Source: Pseudomonadota bacterium (GTDB lineage Bacteria > Pseudomonadota > Gammaproteobacteria > Steroidobacterales > Steroidobacteraceae). Taken from it: a stretch of DNA of 64,000 nucleotides. The stretch spans positions 41,716 to 105,715 of the forward strand of contig JAJYLP010000002.1 of assembly GCA_021787615.1 (NCBI GenBank), read 5' to 3'. Position 1 is the first letter of the stretch. Every line of letters begins with the position of its first letter. The position numbers were made by a program, and so were the translations under genes. Below the pieces are notes generated by a model. The model did not search any database. It had not been told where the DNA came from and saw nothing but the letters and a program-made list of their open reading frames with translations. Below are positions 40,942 to 49,283 of this stretch, one piece after another.

Positions 40942-41474
40942 AACACCGAAAGACTCTAAGTTTTGTCTGAAGATTCTATACCACAGACCGTCCGTGCGGC
41001 GGGTCCTTGCGGTAGGGCGCGTGATTCAGCGCGGGACAACGCGGCACGTCGATCCAGGACGCAGCGTCCTCACCGCGACCCGGCGATGCTACGGCGGATT
41101 TTACGGGAGCAGATCTTCCCCCGGGGCGTGCAGTGTCTATTGCGCAAAGCGCTCGAGCGGATTGTGCGTCGTGATCATGCGGAGCGCACGCTCGTACGAC
41201 CGAACGTCGAGCGGGAGAAGGAGGGATCTGCGGGGTCGGTCAGGGCTGTGACGGCATCCTGAAACGCTGCCGCAGGCGAGCGTACCACGCGGCTCAACAC
41301 GTGGGCCGACATATCCATTCTCCGACGCCGGTTTGTGCGGGGGGTTGCCTATTTTTCCTACTTCGATACGCGCAATGGCAGCGCGAGTGCGCGCCGGGCA
41401 AAACCGACCGCATCATTCAGGCGCACGACGAAGGGGGGCCGTTCGAGGCCCCCGACATTCCCTGGGTACGGCGC
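40942..41474. other. No gene identified; probable terminator at the right end
   Basis: Neither strand carries a reading frame with recognisable similarity. A minus-strand frame ending near 41139 (SYERALRMITTHNPLERFAQ) looks protein-like over about 25 residues and may be a gene scrap. A 7-bp GC stem with a GTTCGA loop at 41434-41453 lies about 20 nt beyond the peptidase stop codon and could end its transcript, though no T run follows. The segment marks the edge of the accessory region. Confidence 0.4.
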
Positions 41475-43049
41475 TTACTGCGCCTGGTAATTGGACTCGA
41501 TGAACCTCGCCACTCTGTCGTGCAGGGGCTTGAGCACCTTGGGATTGAGATAGATCATGTGGCCGGAGGGGAAAAAGTCGTAGCTGATGTTCTTCTGCAG
41601 CGTGGCCGGGATCGTGAGCTGGTGCATCACGTACTCGGCCGAATAGAACGCCGTGCCGAGATCGAAGTAGCCTCCGAGCAGCAGGATTTTCAGGTCAGGG
41701 TTGAATTTCATCGCCGAGGCCAGGTCCGGCATCACGTTCGGGGTGAATGGCAACTGGAACCGTGCGCCGGGCTGCTTGTGCTTCCAGCTCCAGTGCATGA
41801 ATACGTTGATCCCGGGCTTGTACGTCATGTGCTTGCCGAAATCGAGCGTGTTGCGAACGTAGCTGTTGAACTCGGCGACGGTCGGCGCATTGATCGCGGA
41901 ATCCAGCGGATCGTAAGTGGCGCTTTCTCCCAGAGGATCCATCGCCGGACCGCTGTAGCGGGAATCGAGCCGGCCGGTGACCTCGTCGTCGCCGAGCAGC
42001 TGCTGGCGGAACTGGCCGCCCCGCACCCGGAGGTCGGCCTTGAGATAGTAGGCCGTGGGCAGGCCCGTGTAATCGTGCAGCTTCGCGGCGATCTGCTCTT
42101 TGGTCGCGGCGTCGAGCTCATCGCCCTGGTTGAGCGCGGTGAGATACGGCCCCATCGCGAATTGCTCGACCTCGGCAAGCAGGGGCTGAAGCGCGGTCGG
42201 CTGATTCGGCAGCTTGTGATGGTACCAGGCGGTCGCGGTGTAGCTGGGCAGGCCCAGCGCGTAACCGATGTTGATGCCCGGATCGATCTGCGGAAAATCG
42301 AGATTGATGTTGAAGTTCAGGATCGAGGACTGCAGCACCACGCCGTTGAGACCGACGGAGGCATCCCGTTCCAGGAGATTGGCGAGTACCGCCGAGCGAG
42401 TAGTGCCGTAGCTCTCACCGTAGAGGAACTTCGGCGAATTCCAGCGATTGTTCCGGGTCAGAAACTGTGTGATGAACTGCACGAAGGCGTGTGCGTCCGG
42501 ATCGATGCCGTAGACGTCCGAGGGCTTGCCGGCGCCCCCGTCGCGCTTGCCGATGACTCTGCCGAATCCGGTGCCGGGAGCGTCCACGAACACCTCATCG
42601 GTGGCATCGAGCAGGCTGTAGTCGTTGTTCACCAGCTGGTACGGTGCGGGAGGCGTCAGCGTCCCGCTGCCGACGACGACTCGCTTCGGTCCGAAGGCGA
42701 GCATGTGCAGCCAGATGGTCGAGGAGCCCGGGCCGCCGTTGTAGAAGAACGTAAGCGGACGGTTCTGCTCATCGCGCACTCCGCGTTTGAAGTAGGCGAC
42801 GTAGGACATGCTCGCGATCGGCTTGCCGTCCTTGTTCTTCAGGATCAGGATGCCGGTCTTGGCCTCGTAGGCAATACGATGTCCCTCCACGGTCACCACG
42901 CCATGGGTGATGGAACTGCGCGCCTTGGGCGGCTTGACGCTGCTCGCTCGGCCGTCTTTGCTCTGTGGTGTTCCCGTGGCCGCAAGAGCCGGCACTGCGG
43001 CGGCGGCGAGCAGCACGACAGCTGCGAAGCGAATGGAAAACTTCTTCAT
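41475..43049 (-). CDS. Secreted serine carboxypeptidase, peptidase family S10
   Basis: 524 residues with a clear signal peptide (KKFSIRFAAVVLLAAAAVPALAA, cleavage near residue 24), so it acts in the periplasm or outside. FFYNGGPGSS is the S10 oxyanion-hole motif. The nucleophile Ser213 is in LYGESYGTTR, the catalytic Asp is expected in LLLGGYFDLGTAF, and the His is in FFPSGHMIY. Bacterial S10 enzymes of about 500 residues occur in Xanthomonadales, Acidobacteria and Acetobacteraceae, and trim peptides at acidic pH. GGGAGAAG sits before the ATG. Divergent from the hypothetical gene on the plus strand. Confidence 0.93.
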   Translation of the reverse strand: MKKFSIRFAAVVLLAAAAVPALAATGTPQSKDGRASSVKPPKARSSITHGVVTVEGHRIAYEAKTGILILKNKDGKPIASMSYVAYFKRGVRDEQNRPLTFFYNGGPGSSTIWLHMLAFGPKRVVVGSGTLTPPAPYQLVNNDYSLLDATDEVFVDAPGTGFGRVIGKRDGGAGKPSDVYGIDPDAHAFVQFITQFLTRNNRWNSPKFLYGESYGTTRSAVLANLLERDASVGLNGVVLQSSILNFNINLDFPQIDPGINIGYALGLPSYTATAWYHHKLPNQPTALQPLLAEVEQFAMGPYLTALNQGDELDAATKEQIAAKLHDYTGLPTAYYLKADLRVRGGQFRQQLLGDDEVTGRLDSRYSGPAMDPLGESATYDPLDSAINAPTVAEFNSYVRNTLDFGKHMTYKPGINVFMHWSWKHKQPGARFQLPFTPNVMPDLASAMKFNPDLKILLLGGYFDLGTAFYSAEYVMHQLTIPATLQKNISYDFFPSGHMIYLNPKVLKPLHDRVARFIESNYQAQ

Positions 43050-43319
43050 GTCTCTTCTCCCTCGTCCCCGGCGCGGCGTCTGCGGCGCCGGGCGCAACGC
43101 CGTGGCCGGCCTTTGTGGGCTGGCGTGAGGGGTGGCGGCATCACCGCTTGCCCTTCTTGCATCGCACTGTAATACAACACGACAGGGCGCGCAATGAAGA
43201 GAGCCTCGCACGCCCCGCGCATCGCTCTGTCCGGCGGAGCCGGCGCGCTGACTCACACGCTGCGGTTTCGGTAACTTCGAATGGGTGCGTGAGGCGAAAC
43301 ATGGCACTGTGCCCGGGCC

Positions 43320-43919
43320 GTGAAACCTGGGCACCTCTCCGATTCGGCCCGCGGGATGCCTGCGGGCAACGCGGTCGCGACGCAAGTCACCGTCAACCGC
43401 GCGCCGGTCCTTACGCTGTGGGCCGCAGTGGTGGCTCGTCGTCTCGGGTTCGAGCGTGAGGAGGCCCTGACCATGGGCCGGGTCGTCGCCGGACTCAATG
43501 CTGATGCGAGGGGCAAGGCGCTTGGTCGGTATCATCCGCGCACGGAGGCGGTCGTGAGGGAGCGCAAGCGGCTCGAGCCCGGCGTCGTGCTGCACGTCTA
43601 TCTGCTCAATCGCCTTGTGCCTATGGCGCGGACCCAGGCGGGGCTGAGGGCGCTCTCCAAGGACAAGCCGGTGAGCCCCGAGAGCGTCGAGCGGTACCTG
43701 CAGTCAAAGTTCGGCGAGATGTTGGGGCCGACCGAGACGGCCATGAGGCGCCTCGCCGGCGCGATTCCCGATGCGGAGCTTGCTGCCGAGGCGGATCCGC
43801 TCTACGAGGTGTTCCGTCGGCAGATCCTGGCGGGTGTGGCCGGCTCGGGTGCCGCCGGAATGCTCGACCTGGAGCAGATTCGACGCCTGGCGGCGCGTAG
43901 GGCCCGAGTCTCATCCTGA
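43320..43919 (+). CDS. Conserved hypothetical protein
   Basis: 199 residues from a GTG, or 187 from the ATG at 43356; no ribosome binding site decides between them. The reading frame is protein-like, with regular heptad-style helices: TVNRAPVLTLWAAVVARRL, FEREEALTMGRVVAGLNA, RERKRLEPG, SPESVERYLQSKFG, AMRRLAGAIPDAEL. I know similar hypothetical proteins with the NRAPVLTLWA segment but no function for them. No signal peptide or membrane helix; mostly alpha-helical and basic. It stands 50 nt before the YbhB-type gene on the same strand and might be co-transcribed. Confidence 0.65.
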   Translation: MKPGHLSDSARGMPAGNAVATQVTVNRAPVLTLWAAVVARRLGFEREEALTMGRVVAGLNADARGKALGRYHPRTEAVVRERKRLEPGVVLHVYLLNRLVPMARTQAGLRALSKDKPVSPESVERYLQSKFGEMLGPTETAMRRLAGAIPDAELAAEADPLYEVFRRQILAGVAGSGAAGMLDLEQIRRLAARRARVSS

Positions 43920-43969
43920 GCGGCCCGCAGCCGGGTCTTCAGCAGCCTGATTGCCGAGGAGAGATCAGC

Positions 43970-44434
43970 ATGTCACTCACACTCACCACTTCTGCTTTCA
44001 CGCATCAAGGAACGATCCCCGAGAAATTCAGCCGCGACGGCGAGAACGTTTCGCCTGCCCTCAACTGGCGGGGCGCTCCCGCCGGCACCCGGAGCTATGC
44101 GCTGGTGGTCGAGGATCCCGACGCGCCGGCGCGCACCTTCCGGCACTGGGCGGTCTACAACATTGAGCCGGATATCGCGCGGCTGGCCGAAGGGGCGGGA
44201 TCGGGAGGGCGCGCCGGTTCGATGCGCACGGCCACGAATGACTTCGGCAACATGCGCTACGACGGGCCGCAGCCGCCGCGCGGACACGGGCCGCATCATT
44301 ATCATTTTGAGCTCTTCGCCCTCGATGTGGCGGACCTCCGACTTCCGGCACGCGCGAGCGCTGAGGACGTGCTCGCGGCCGCACGCCGGCACGCACTGGC
44401 TTTCGCGGAGGCGATCGGAACATTCGAGCGATAG
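43970..44434 (+). CDS. YbhB/YbcL-family (PEBP, Raf-kinase-inhibitor-like) protein
   Basis: 154-residue phosphatidylethanolamine-binding-protein fold. Family marks are EKFSRDGENVSPALNW, VEDPDAPARTFRHWAVYNI (the anion-binding DPDAP-HW set) and YDGPQPPRGHGPHHYHFELFAL. There is no signal peptide, as in E. coli YbhB (cytoplasmic), unlike YbcL. Function in bacteria is unclear; ligands are small anionic groups. GAGGAGAG precedes the ATG. No related gene lies nearby, so the context gives little help. Confidence 0.93.
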   Translation: MSLTLTTSAFTHQGTIPEKFSRDGENVSPALNWRGAPAGTRSYALVVEDPDAPARTFRHWAVYNIEPDIARLAEGAGSGGRAGSMRTATNDFGNMRYDGPQPPRGHGPHHYHFELFALDVADLRLPARASAEDVLAAARRHALAFAEAIGTFER

Positions 44435-44944
44435 GCACGCCGCGTGCTCAGGGTCAATCCGCGCCCGCACGGTCGCGGCGACATGGCCGCGCAGCCGCCC
44501 AATACGCGGGGGCGATCGCGGCGCGGTGCGGGTGCCGCCTGCGCAAAGGCTGAAATCGCTGCGCGGCGGCCCATTCAGATCGGCATCGGTCTGCCCCCTG
44601 CGGGTTTGCCGGTCGCCGCCGGAGTGCTGTGTCCGCGCAAGGGGTTCCTGAGTCGCATCGGAGCATGTTGATCGCTTGCTCGTCTGCGGTTTTTCCGCTC
44701 GATCAATTCAACTGATGGCGCCCGTTTCCTCCAGGGAACGCATCTTCGACAGCTCGCGCGGCGTCAGAGCGCTCCGAGAGGGCCGGGTTGGAACTCGATT
44801 CGCGCAGTGATACCCTGCAATACAAACAGCGGCGCTGACCGCGTGGCAGTCGGCGGCAAGGGGGTCTTCGGGGCTCTGCGATTTTGAAACGTCGGTCTCT
44901 GGCGGACACGGCGCCGGCATGCGACCTCAATTTAGGGGCAGATC
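44435..44944. other. Intergenic region, no gene supported
   Basis: Short frames on both strands lack any family resemblance. The last 60 nt of a minus-strand frame near 44708-44770 (LTPRELSKMRSLEETGAIS) look slightly protein-like, but no complete gene can be built. CTGATGGCGCC at 44712-44722 resembles the 3' box of a fluoride riboswitch, but its 5' partner is absent. Confidence 0.4.
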
Positions 44945-45160
44945 ATGAATGCATCGGCTGAGCCGCGGGCGAGTTCGCGCAGATGGTGGCTGCTGCTGCT
45001 CCTCGTGCCCCTGATCGCGACGCTGTGGGTGCCGTGGTTCGCGCATGTACGCCCGGTGCTATTCGGCCTGCCGTTCTTCTACTGGTACCTGTTGGCGTGG
45101 GCGCCGGGAAGCGTGCTGTGCTCGGCCTTCGTCTATTTCAAGACGCGCGATGTGATTTGA
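44945..45160 (+). CDS. DUF3311 small membrane protein
   Basis: 71 residues with two membrane helices (WWLLLLLVPLIATLWVPWFA and FGLPFFYWYLLAWAPGSVLCSAFVYF). The LPFFYWYLLAW wording is typical of DUF3311. In many bacteria such a gene directly precedes a sodium:solute symporter, as here with an 10-nt gap, and is thought to be an accessory subunit of it. Stands at the head of a two-gene operon. Confidence 0.88.
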   Translation: MNASAEPRASSRRWWLLLLLVPLIATLWVPWFAHVRPVLFGLPFFYWYLLAWAPGSVLCSAFVYFKTRDVI

Positions 45161-45170
45161 GAGGCGGACC

Positions 45171-46736
45171 GTGCACAGATCGGCGCTGATCGTCTTTCTG
45201 CTGCTGGTGACCGGGGTGAGCGTGCTCGGATTCTATGCCGCGCGCTGGCGGCGGGCGGATCTCGAACAGCTGCATGAGTGGGGCCTCGGCGGGCGCCGCT
45301 TCGGCCCCTGGGTGACCTGGTTCATGCTGGGCGGTGATATCTACACCGCCTACACCTTCGTCGCCTTGCCGGCACTGGTCTTTGGCGCCGGGGCGATCGG
45401 CTTCTTCGCGATGCCGTATACCATCATCTGCTATCCGCTGGTCTTTGCCGTGCTGCCGCGGCTGTGGCGCGTGGCGCATCGGCACAATCACATCACGGGG
45501 GCAGACTTCGTCCGCGACCGTTACGACAGCCCGCTGCTCGGCCTGCTCGTTGCGGTCACCGGCATCCTGGCGGTCATGCCGTACATCGCGCTGCAGCTCG
45601 TTGGCATCGAGGTGGTGCTGGCTGGGCTTGGCTTGCCGACCCGCGGGTGGGCGGGCGACCTGCCGCTCGTCATCGCTTTCGCGGCGCTGGCCGCCTACAC
45701 GTACACCAGCGGCCTGCGCGCCGCTGCGCTCATCGCGGTGGTCAAGGATCTGCTGATCTACGTGACGGTGATCGCGGCGGTGATCGTGATCCCAATCGAG
45801 CTCGGCGGTTTCGGCAAAATCTTCGCCGCGGTGCCGGCGGCCAAGGTCATGCTGGCCCGGCCTCCCGCCGGCAGCCTCGGCAGTTACAGCGCGTTTGCCA
45901 CGCTCGCGCTTGGCTCGGCAGTGGCGTTGTTCGCCTATCCACACGTGCTCACCGGGACGCTGTCGGCCGACAGCCCCAGGACCGTGGCGCGCAACATGGC
46001 GTTCCTGCCGGCATACACGTTCGCGTTGGGGCTGACCGCGTTGCTCGGCTTCATGGCCATCGCTGCCGGCGTGGACAAGCTGCCGCAGTTCGCGGGGTAC
46101 TTCCGCCAGTATTCGAACAACTTCGCGGTGCCCGCGCTGTTCATGAAAAGCTTCAGCGGCTGGTTCACCGGCGTCGCCTTCGCCGCGATCGCCATCGGTG
46201 CGCTGGTCCCGGCGGCCATTATGTCGATCGCCGCGTCCAACCTCTGGACGCGCAATATCTACCGCCAGTATCTGCGTCCTGACTGCTCCGGTCCGCAGGA
46301 AGCACGGCAGGCGAAGCGGGTCTCCCTGGTGGTGAAGTTCGGCGCGCTGATCTTTGCCATCGCGCTGCCGACGAGTTACGCGATCAACCTGCAGCTGCTC
46401 GGCAGCATCTGGATCATCCAGACGGTCCCGGCGCTGGCATTCGGCCTCTACACCCGCTGGTTCCACCGCTGGGCGCTCGCGGTGGGATGGCTCGTGGGCA
46501 TGGTGCTGGGCACGTGGCTGGAGGCACGGCTGCGGTTCAAGGGGACGGTGTACCCGCTGCACCTGCTCGGTACGGTCGTGCCGACCTACATCGCCGTGAC
46601 GGCGGTCGTCGTTAACAGTGTGGTTGCGGCCGGGCTGACCTGGGTGTTCCGCGTGCTTGGAATCGCGGCCGGCACCGATCGCACCGCGCCGACCGACTAT
46701 CGGAGCGCTGCCGCCGGCGGGGCTGTCGAGAATTGA
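45171..46736 (+). CDS. Sodium:solute symporter (SSS family), MctP-like
   Basis: 521-residue transporter starting at GTG, with about 13 membrane helices. WGLGGRRFGPWVTWFMLGGDIYTAYTF is the SSS-family helix 1 region, and VRDRYDSPLLG and SLGSYSAFATLALGSAVALFAYPHVLTG follow. The layout matches the monocarboxylate permease MctP and other DUF3311-linked symporters, so pyruvate, lactate, acetate or amino acids are plausible cargo; nothing here decides. The C-terminal tail after the last helix is polar. Upstream DUF3311 gene completes the system. Confidence 0.9.
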   Translation: MHRSALIVFLLLVTGVSVLGFYAARWRRADLEQLHEWGLGGRRFGPWVTWFMLGGDIYTAYTFVALPALVFGAGAIGFFAMPYTIICYPLVFAVLPRLWRVAHRHNHITGADFVRDRYDSPLLGLLVAVTGILAVMPYIALQLVGIEVVLAGLGLPTRGWAGDLPLVIAFAALAAYTYTSGLRAAALIAVVKDLLIYVTVIAAVIVIPIELGGFGKIFAAVPAAKVMLARPPAGSLGSYSAFATLALGSAVALFAYPHVLTGTLSADSPRTVARNMAFLPAYTFALGLTALLGFMAIAAGVDKLPQFAGYFRQYSNNFAVPALFMKSFSGWFTGVAFAAIAIGALVPAAIMSIAASNLWTRNIYRQYLRPDCSGPQEARQAKRVSLVVKFGALIFAIALPTSYAINLQLLGSIWIIQTVPALAFGLYTRWFHRWALAVGWLVGMVLGTWLEARLRFKGTVYPLHLLGTVVPTYIAVTAVVVNSVVAAGLTWVFRVLGIAAGTDRTAPTDYRSAAAGGAVEN

Positions 46737-46785
46737 TAATTATATCGATATTTCAATGACTTAAGATAATCACCTCGCGTCGATC

Positions 46786-47388
46786 GAAGCAAGGGGACCC
46801 GATTCGGCAGGGGATGCGCCCGTCCCGTGGCACCTGATCTGCCGGGAACACATGATCGTTTGGCGCTGGCCGTTTAGCTCGTGGTCTTCCTCGCGCTGCT
46901 GTTCGTGCAGCGGCGGGCGAAGCGATGCATCCCGTGGCTTTACGGGCTCGTGCTTCTCCGCTTCTGCGCCGTCGGCGCGGAGATCTCCGACAGCATTGAT
47001 CGGACGCTGCACCGGGGGGAGTCCCTCCGGGACGCTCGCGCGGCTGCTCTGTACGCTCGTGATTCTCGCGGCGTGGCTCGCGCACCGCGGGGCGCTCGGG
47101 AGCTCCCCGGTCAAGGACCGGCGGGACGAGCGGTATTACTGGCTCACGGCGATTGCGGCCAACAGCCTTGGCTCGGCGTTCGGCGATCTCATCGGCGGGT
47201 CGCTCGGCTGCGGTCTGATGGGCGGCATTGCGGTCAATCTCACCATGCTTGCGCTGCTGCTCATGCTTCATGACACGACTCGCGTGAGCAAAGGATTGCT
47301 GTTCTGGACTGGATTTGTGGTGACGCGCATACCTTCTGAGGCGCCACGCATCGACCCCGGCCGCGAACCTCGCCTGCGGAAGATTTGA
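46786..47388 (+). pseudogene. Decayed COG4705-type membrane protein gene
   Basis: Two plus-strand frames together recover the COG4705 (uncharacterised membrane-anchored protein) pattern. One frame gives VVFLALLFVQRRAKRCIPWL then EISDSIDRTLHRG, ending near 47025. The next frame, beginning near 47020, gives GTLARLLCTLVILAAW, DERYYWLTAIAANSLGSAFG, DLIGG and SKGLLFWTGFVVTR. A run of G around 47020-47027 is the likely frameshift. A stop interrupts the first frame near 46876, the first helices are lost, and after FVVTR the sequence diverges. The gene is not functional; it stands just before the enolase promoter. Confidence 0.6.
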
Positions 47389-47414
47389 GCGGCGCGACCC
47401 TTTGTTTGTATGAT
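47385..47414 (+). promoter_or_regulatory. Probable sigma-70 promoter of eno
   Basis: TTGAGC (47385-47390), 18-nt spacer, TATGAT (47409-47414). The predicted start near 47421 is about 50 nt before the fluoride riboswitch, and the gene starts at 47568. Confidence 0.55.
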
Positions 47415-47468
47415 CACCCGGCGCTCTGCTGCGCCGCTCGACCCGCGGCGCAGCGGCGGCCCGCTTGT

Positions 47469-47516
47469 GGGGATGGGGTCCCCCAGGAACCGCCTGTCAG
47501 GCTGATGACTCCTGCC
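47469..47516 (+). ncRNA. Fluoride riboswitch (crcB motif) upstream of enolase
   Basis: The layout matches the crcB motif: a 5' GGGGATGGGGTC block, CCCC, a small hairpin GCCT-GTC-AGGC and the conserved CTGATGACTCCT at the 3' end. The pairings hold: GGGG (47469-47472) with CCCC forms the pseudoknot, GGGGT with ACTCC closes the main stem with one G-U, and AAC lies before the hairpin. The start codon of eno lies about 50 nt on. A GC hairpin with a GAAA loop (47520-47535) in between has no T run, so control may be translational. Enolase is a known fluoride target and a known member of fluoride riboswitch regulons. Confidence 0.85.
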
Positions 47517-47567
47517 GGCCCGCCCGAAAGGGTGGTGAGTGTGCTTTGATTGGGATAAAGGAAGCCT

Positions 47568-48878
47568 ATGTCATCCGACACCCGGATCCAGTCCGTGCGC
47601 GCCCTGGAGATTCTCGATTCCCGCGGCTTTCCGACGCTGCGCGTCACGGTCGGCCTCGAGGACGGCACGCTCGCCAGCGCATCGGTTCCCTCGGGCGCTT
47701 CGACCGGGGAGAACGAGGCGGTAGAGCTGCGCGACGGCGAGGCGCGGCGTTACGGCGGCAAGGGTGTGCGCAAGGCGCTCGCCAACGTCAACGAGGTCAT
47801 CGCGCCGCGCCTGATTGGCCTCGATGCAAGCGCGCAGGCGCGCATCGATCGGATGATGTGTGATCTCGATGGGACGGCGAACAAGGCCAAGCTCGGGGCG
47901 AATGCGATTCTCGGGGTCTCGCAGGCGCTCGCGCGCGCGGCGGCACAGGCGCGGCGGATGCCGCTGTATGCGTACCTCGGGGGTGTCGGCGCGCATCGGC
48001 TGCCGGTGCCGATGATGAATGTGCTGAACGGCGGCAAGCACGCCGACTCGAGCCTCGATTTCCAGGAGTTCATGATCGAGCCGCACGGCGCTTCGAGTTT
48101 CGCCGAGGCGATGCGCTATGGTTCGGAGACGTTTCAGGCGCTGAAGAAGCTTCTGCACGAGCGTGGTCTGAGTACCGCGGTCGGGGATGAGGGCGGCTTT
48201 GCACCGGCGCTCGCGAGCAACGAGGAGGCGTGCGAGCTGATCGTCGCAGCAATCGAGCGGGCGGGTTACCAGCCGGGGCGCGATATTTCGATTGCGCTCG
48301 ATCCGGCGGCGAGTTCCTTCTACGATGAGGGCGAATACCGCCTCACGCGCAGCCGCCAGGGAAACAAGACGTCCGCGCAGATGATTGCGCTCTATCGGAG
48401 CTGGGTGGAGCGCTATCCCATCGTCTCCATCGAGGACGGGCTGGCGGAGAACGACTGGGAAGGCTTCAGCGCGATGACGGCCGAGCTCGGTGATCGCATC
48501 CAGATCGTGGGCGATGACATCCTGGTCACCAACCCGCGGTTCATCCGCCGCGGCATCAGCGAGCGCACCTGCAATGCGGCGCTGATCAAGCTCAACCAGA
48601 TCGGCACCGTCACCGAGACCGTCGAGGCCATCGAGCTGTGCCGCCAAGCGGGCTGGGGTTTCGTCGTCTCGCACCGTTCTGGAGAGACCGAGGACAGCTT
48701 CATTGCAGATTTTGCGGTTGCCATGGGCGGGGGACAGATCAAGACAGGCTCGCTCTGCCGCTCGGAGCGCATGGCGAAGTACAACCGGCTGCTCGAGATC
48801 GAGGAGGCGCTCGGCGAGGGGGCCGGGTACGGCCGCTCAGCCGGCATCGCGCTCCCGCAGAGCGCTATGAATCCGTGA
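47568..48878 (+). CDS. eno: Enolase
   Basis: 436-residue glycolytic enzyme converting 2-phosphoglycerate to phosphoenolpyruvate. [12 protein letters not shown] opens the protein and [18 protein letters not shown] holds the mobile loop Ser. [10 protein letters not shown] has the catalytic Glu, [13 protein letters not shown] a Mg ligand, and [14 protein letters not shown] (Lys), [11 protein letters not shown] and [15 protein letters not shown] are complete. Enolase is strongly inhibited by fluoride with Mg and phosphate, and the gene here lies behind a fluoride riboswitch, so raising its level would offset the inhibition. AAGGAAG is at 5 nt from the ATG. Not beside pyrG, the usual neighbour, so this may be a second, stress-linked copy. 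Confidence 0.95.
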   Translation: MSSDTRIQSVRALEILDSRGFPTLRVTVGLEDGTLASASVPSGASTGENEAVELRDGEARRYGGKGVRKALANVNEVIAPRLIGLDASAQARIDRMMCDLDGTANKAKLGANAILGVSQALARAAAQARRMPLYAYLGGVGAHRLPVPMMNVLNGGKHADSSLDFQEFMIEPHGASSFAEAMRYGSETFQALKKLLHERGLSTAVGDEGGFAPALASNEEACELIVAAIERAGYQPGRDISIALDPAASSFYDEGEYRLTRSRQGNKTSAQMIALYRSWVERYPIVSIEDGLAENDWEGFSAMTAELGDRIQIVGDDILVTNPRFIRRGISERTCNAALIKLNQIGTVTETVEAIELCRQAGWGFVVSHRSGETEDSFIADFAVAMGGGQIKTGSLCRSERMAKYNRLLEIEEALGEGAGYGRSAGIALPQSAMNP

Positions 48879-49283
48879 GCGGCCGCTGACGGAGGGCGCG
48901 GAAAAGGGCGAGCCTGCGGCAATAAGCCGGCAGGGCGAGTCGCAGAGGCGTGCCGCCCCCGCTCGGATCACGGTTCACGCGCAGCTCCGGCCTCGGATGC
49001 AGGGCTATGGACGGCACAGCGCTGGTACTTGAGCCAAACACGCCGTCAGTGGACGATCTGAGACACGGAGAGGGCATTGTTCCCAGATCCGCCGCGAGGC
49101 TGATGATGCCTGCTCCAGCGTCACGGTGAACGGTACGCCATCCGCGCGGCACGGCAGACCCCGGTCACGGCACCTCTCTTCGATGCTGGCGTTCGAGCGG
49201 TAGCGCTTGCAGGGTGCGCTCGACGTCACCACGCCGCCGGCAGGCCGCTCTGGCGGGGCAGTCGCAGTGCTGAGGACCGGCAC
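48879..49283. other. Intergenic region holding an orphan fluoride riboswitch; no gene
   Basis: No reading frame with family resemblance was found on either strand. Besides the riboswitch at 49067-49114 the only feature is a possible promoter, TTGAGC-17-GACGAT (49029-49057). The next gene on the plus strand beyond it does not exist: a minus-strand gene ends at 49284. Confidence 0.5.
49067..49114 (+). ncRNA. Fluoride riboswitch (crcB motif) without a downstream gene
   Basis: Same pattern as the two copies at 56.9-57.1 kb: GGAGAGGGCATT, TTCCC, a GCC-GCGA-GGC hairpin and CTGATGATGCCTGC. The 16-nt string GGCTGATGATGCCTGC is identical to that at 57096-57111. The pseudoknot GGAG/TTCC uses one G-U, and GGCAT/ATGCC closes the main stem. 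No open reading frame of useful length starts within 170 nt downstream on this strand, and the next gene is convergent. It looks like the leader of a deleted gene (crcB would be an obvious candidate), or it controls antisense transcription into the membrane-complex operon. Confidence 0.75.

Noticed and set aside
41301..43172. A 623-codon open frame on the plus strand
   Set aside because: It is antisense to the S10 peptidase, whose motifs and signal peptide are clear.
44712..44722. CTGATGGCGCC, like the 3' box of a fluoride riboswitch
   Set aside because: No 5' partner able to pair with GGCGCC lies within 70 nt upstream.
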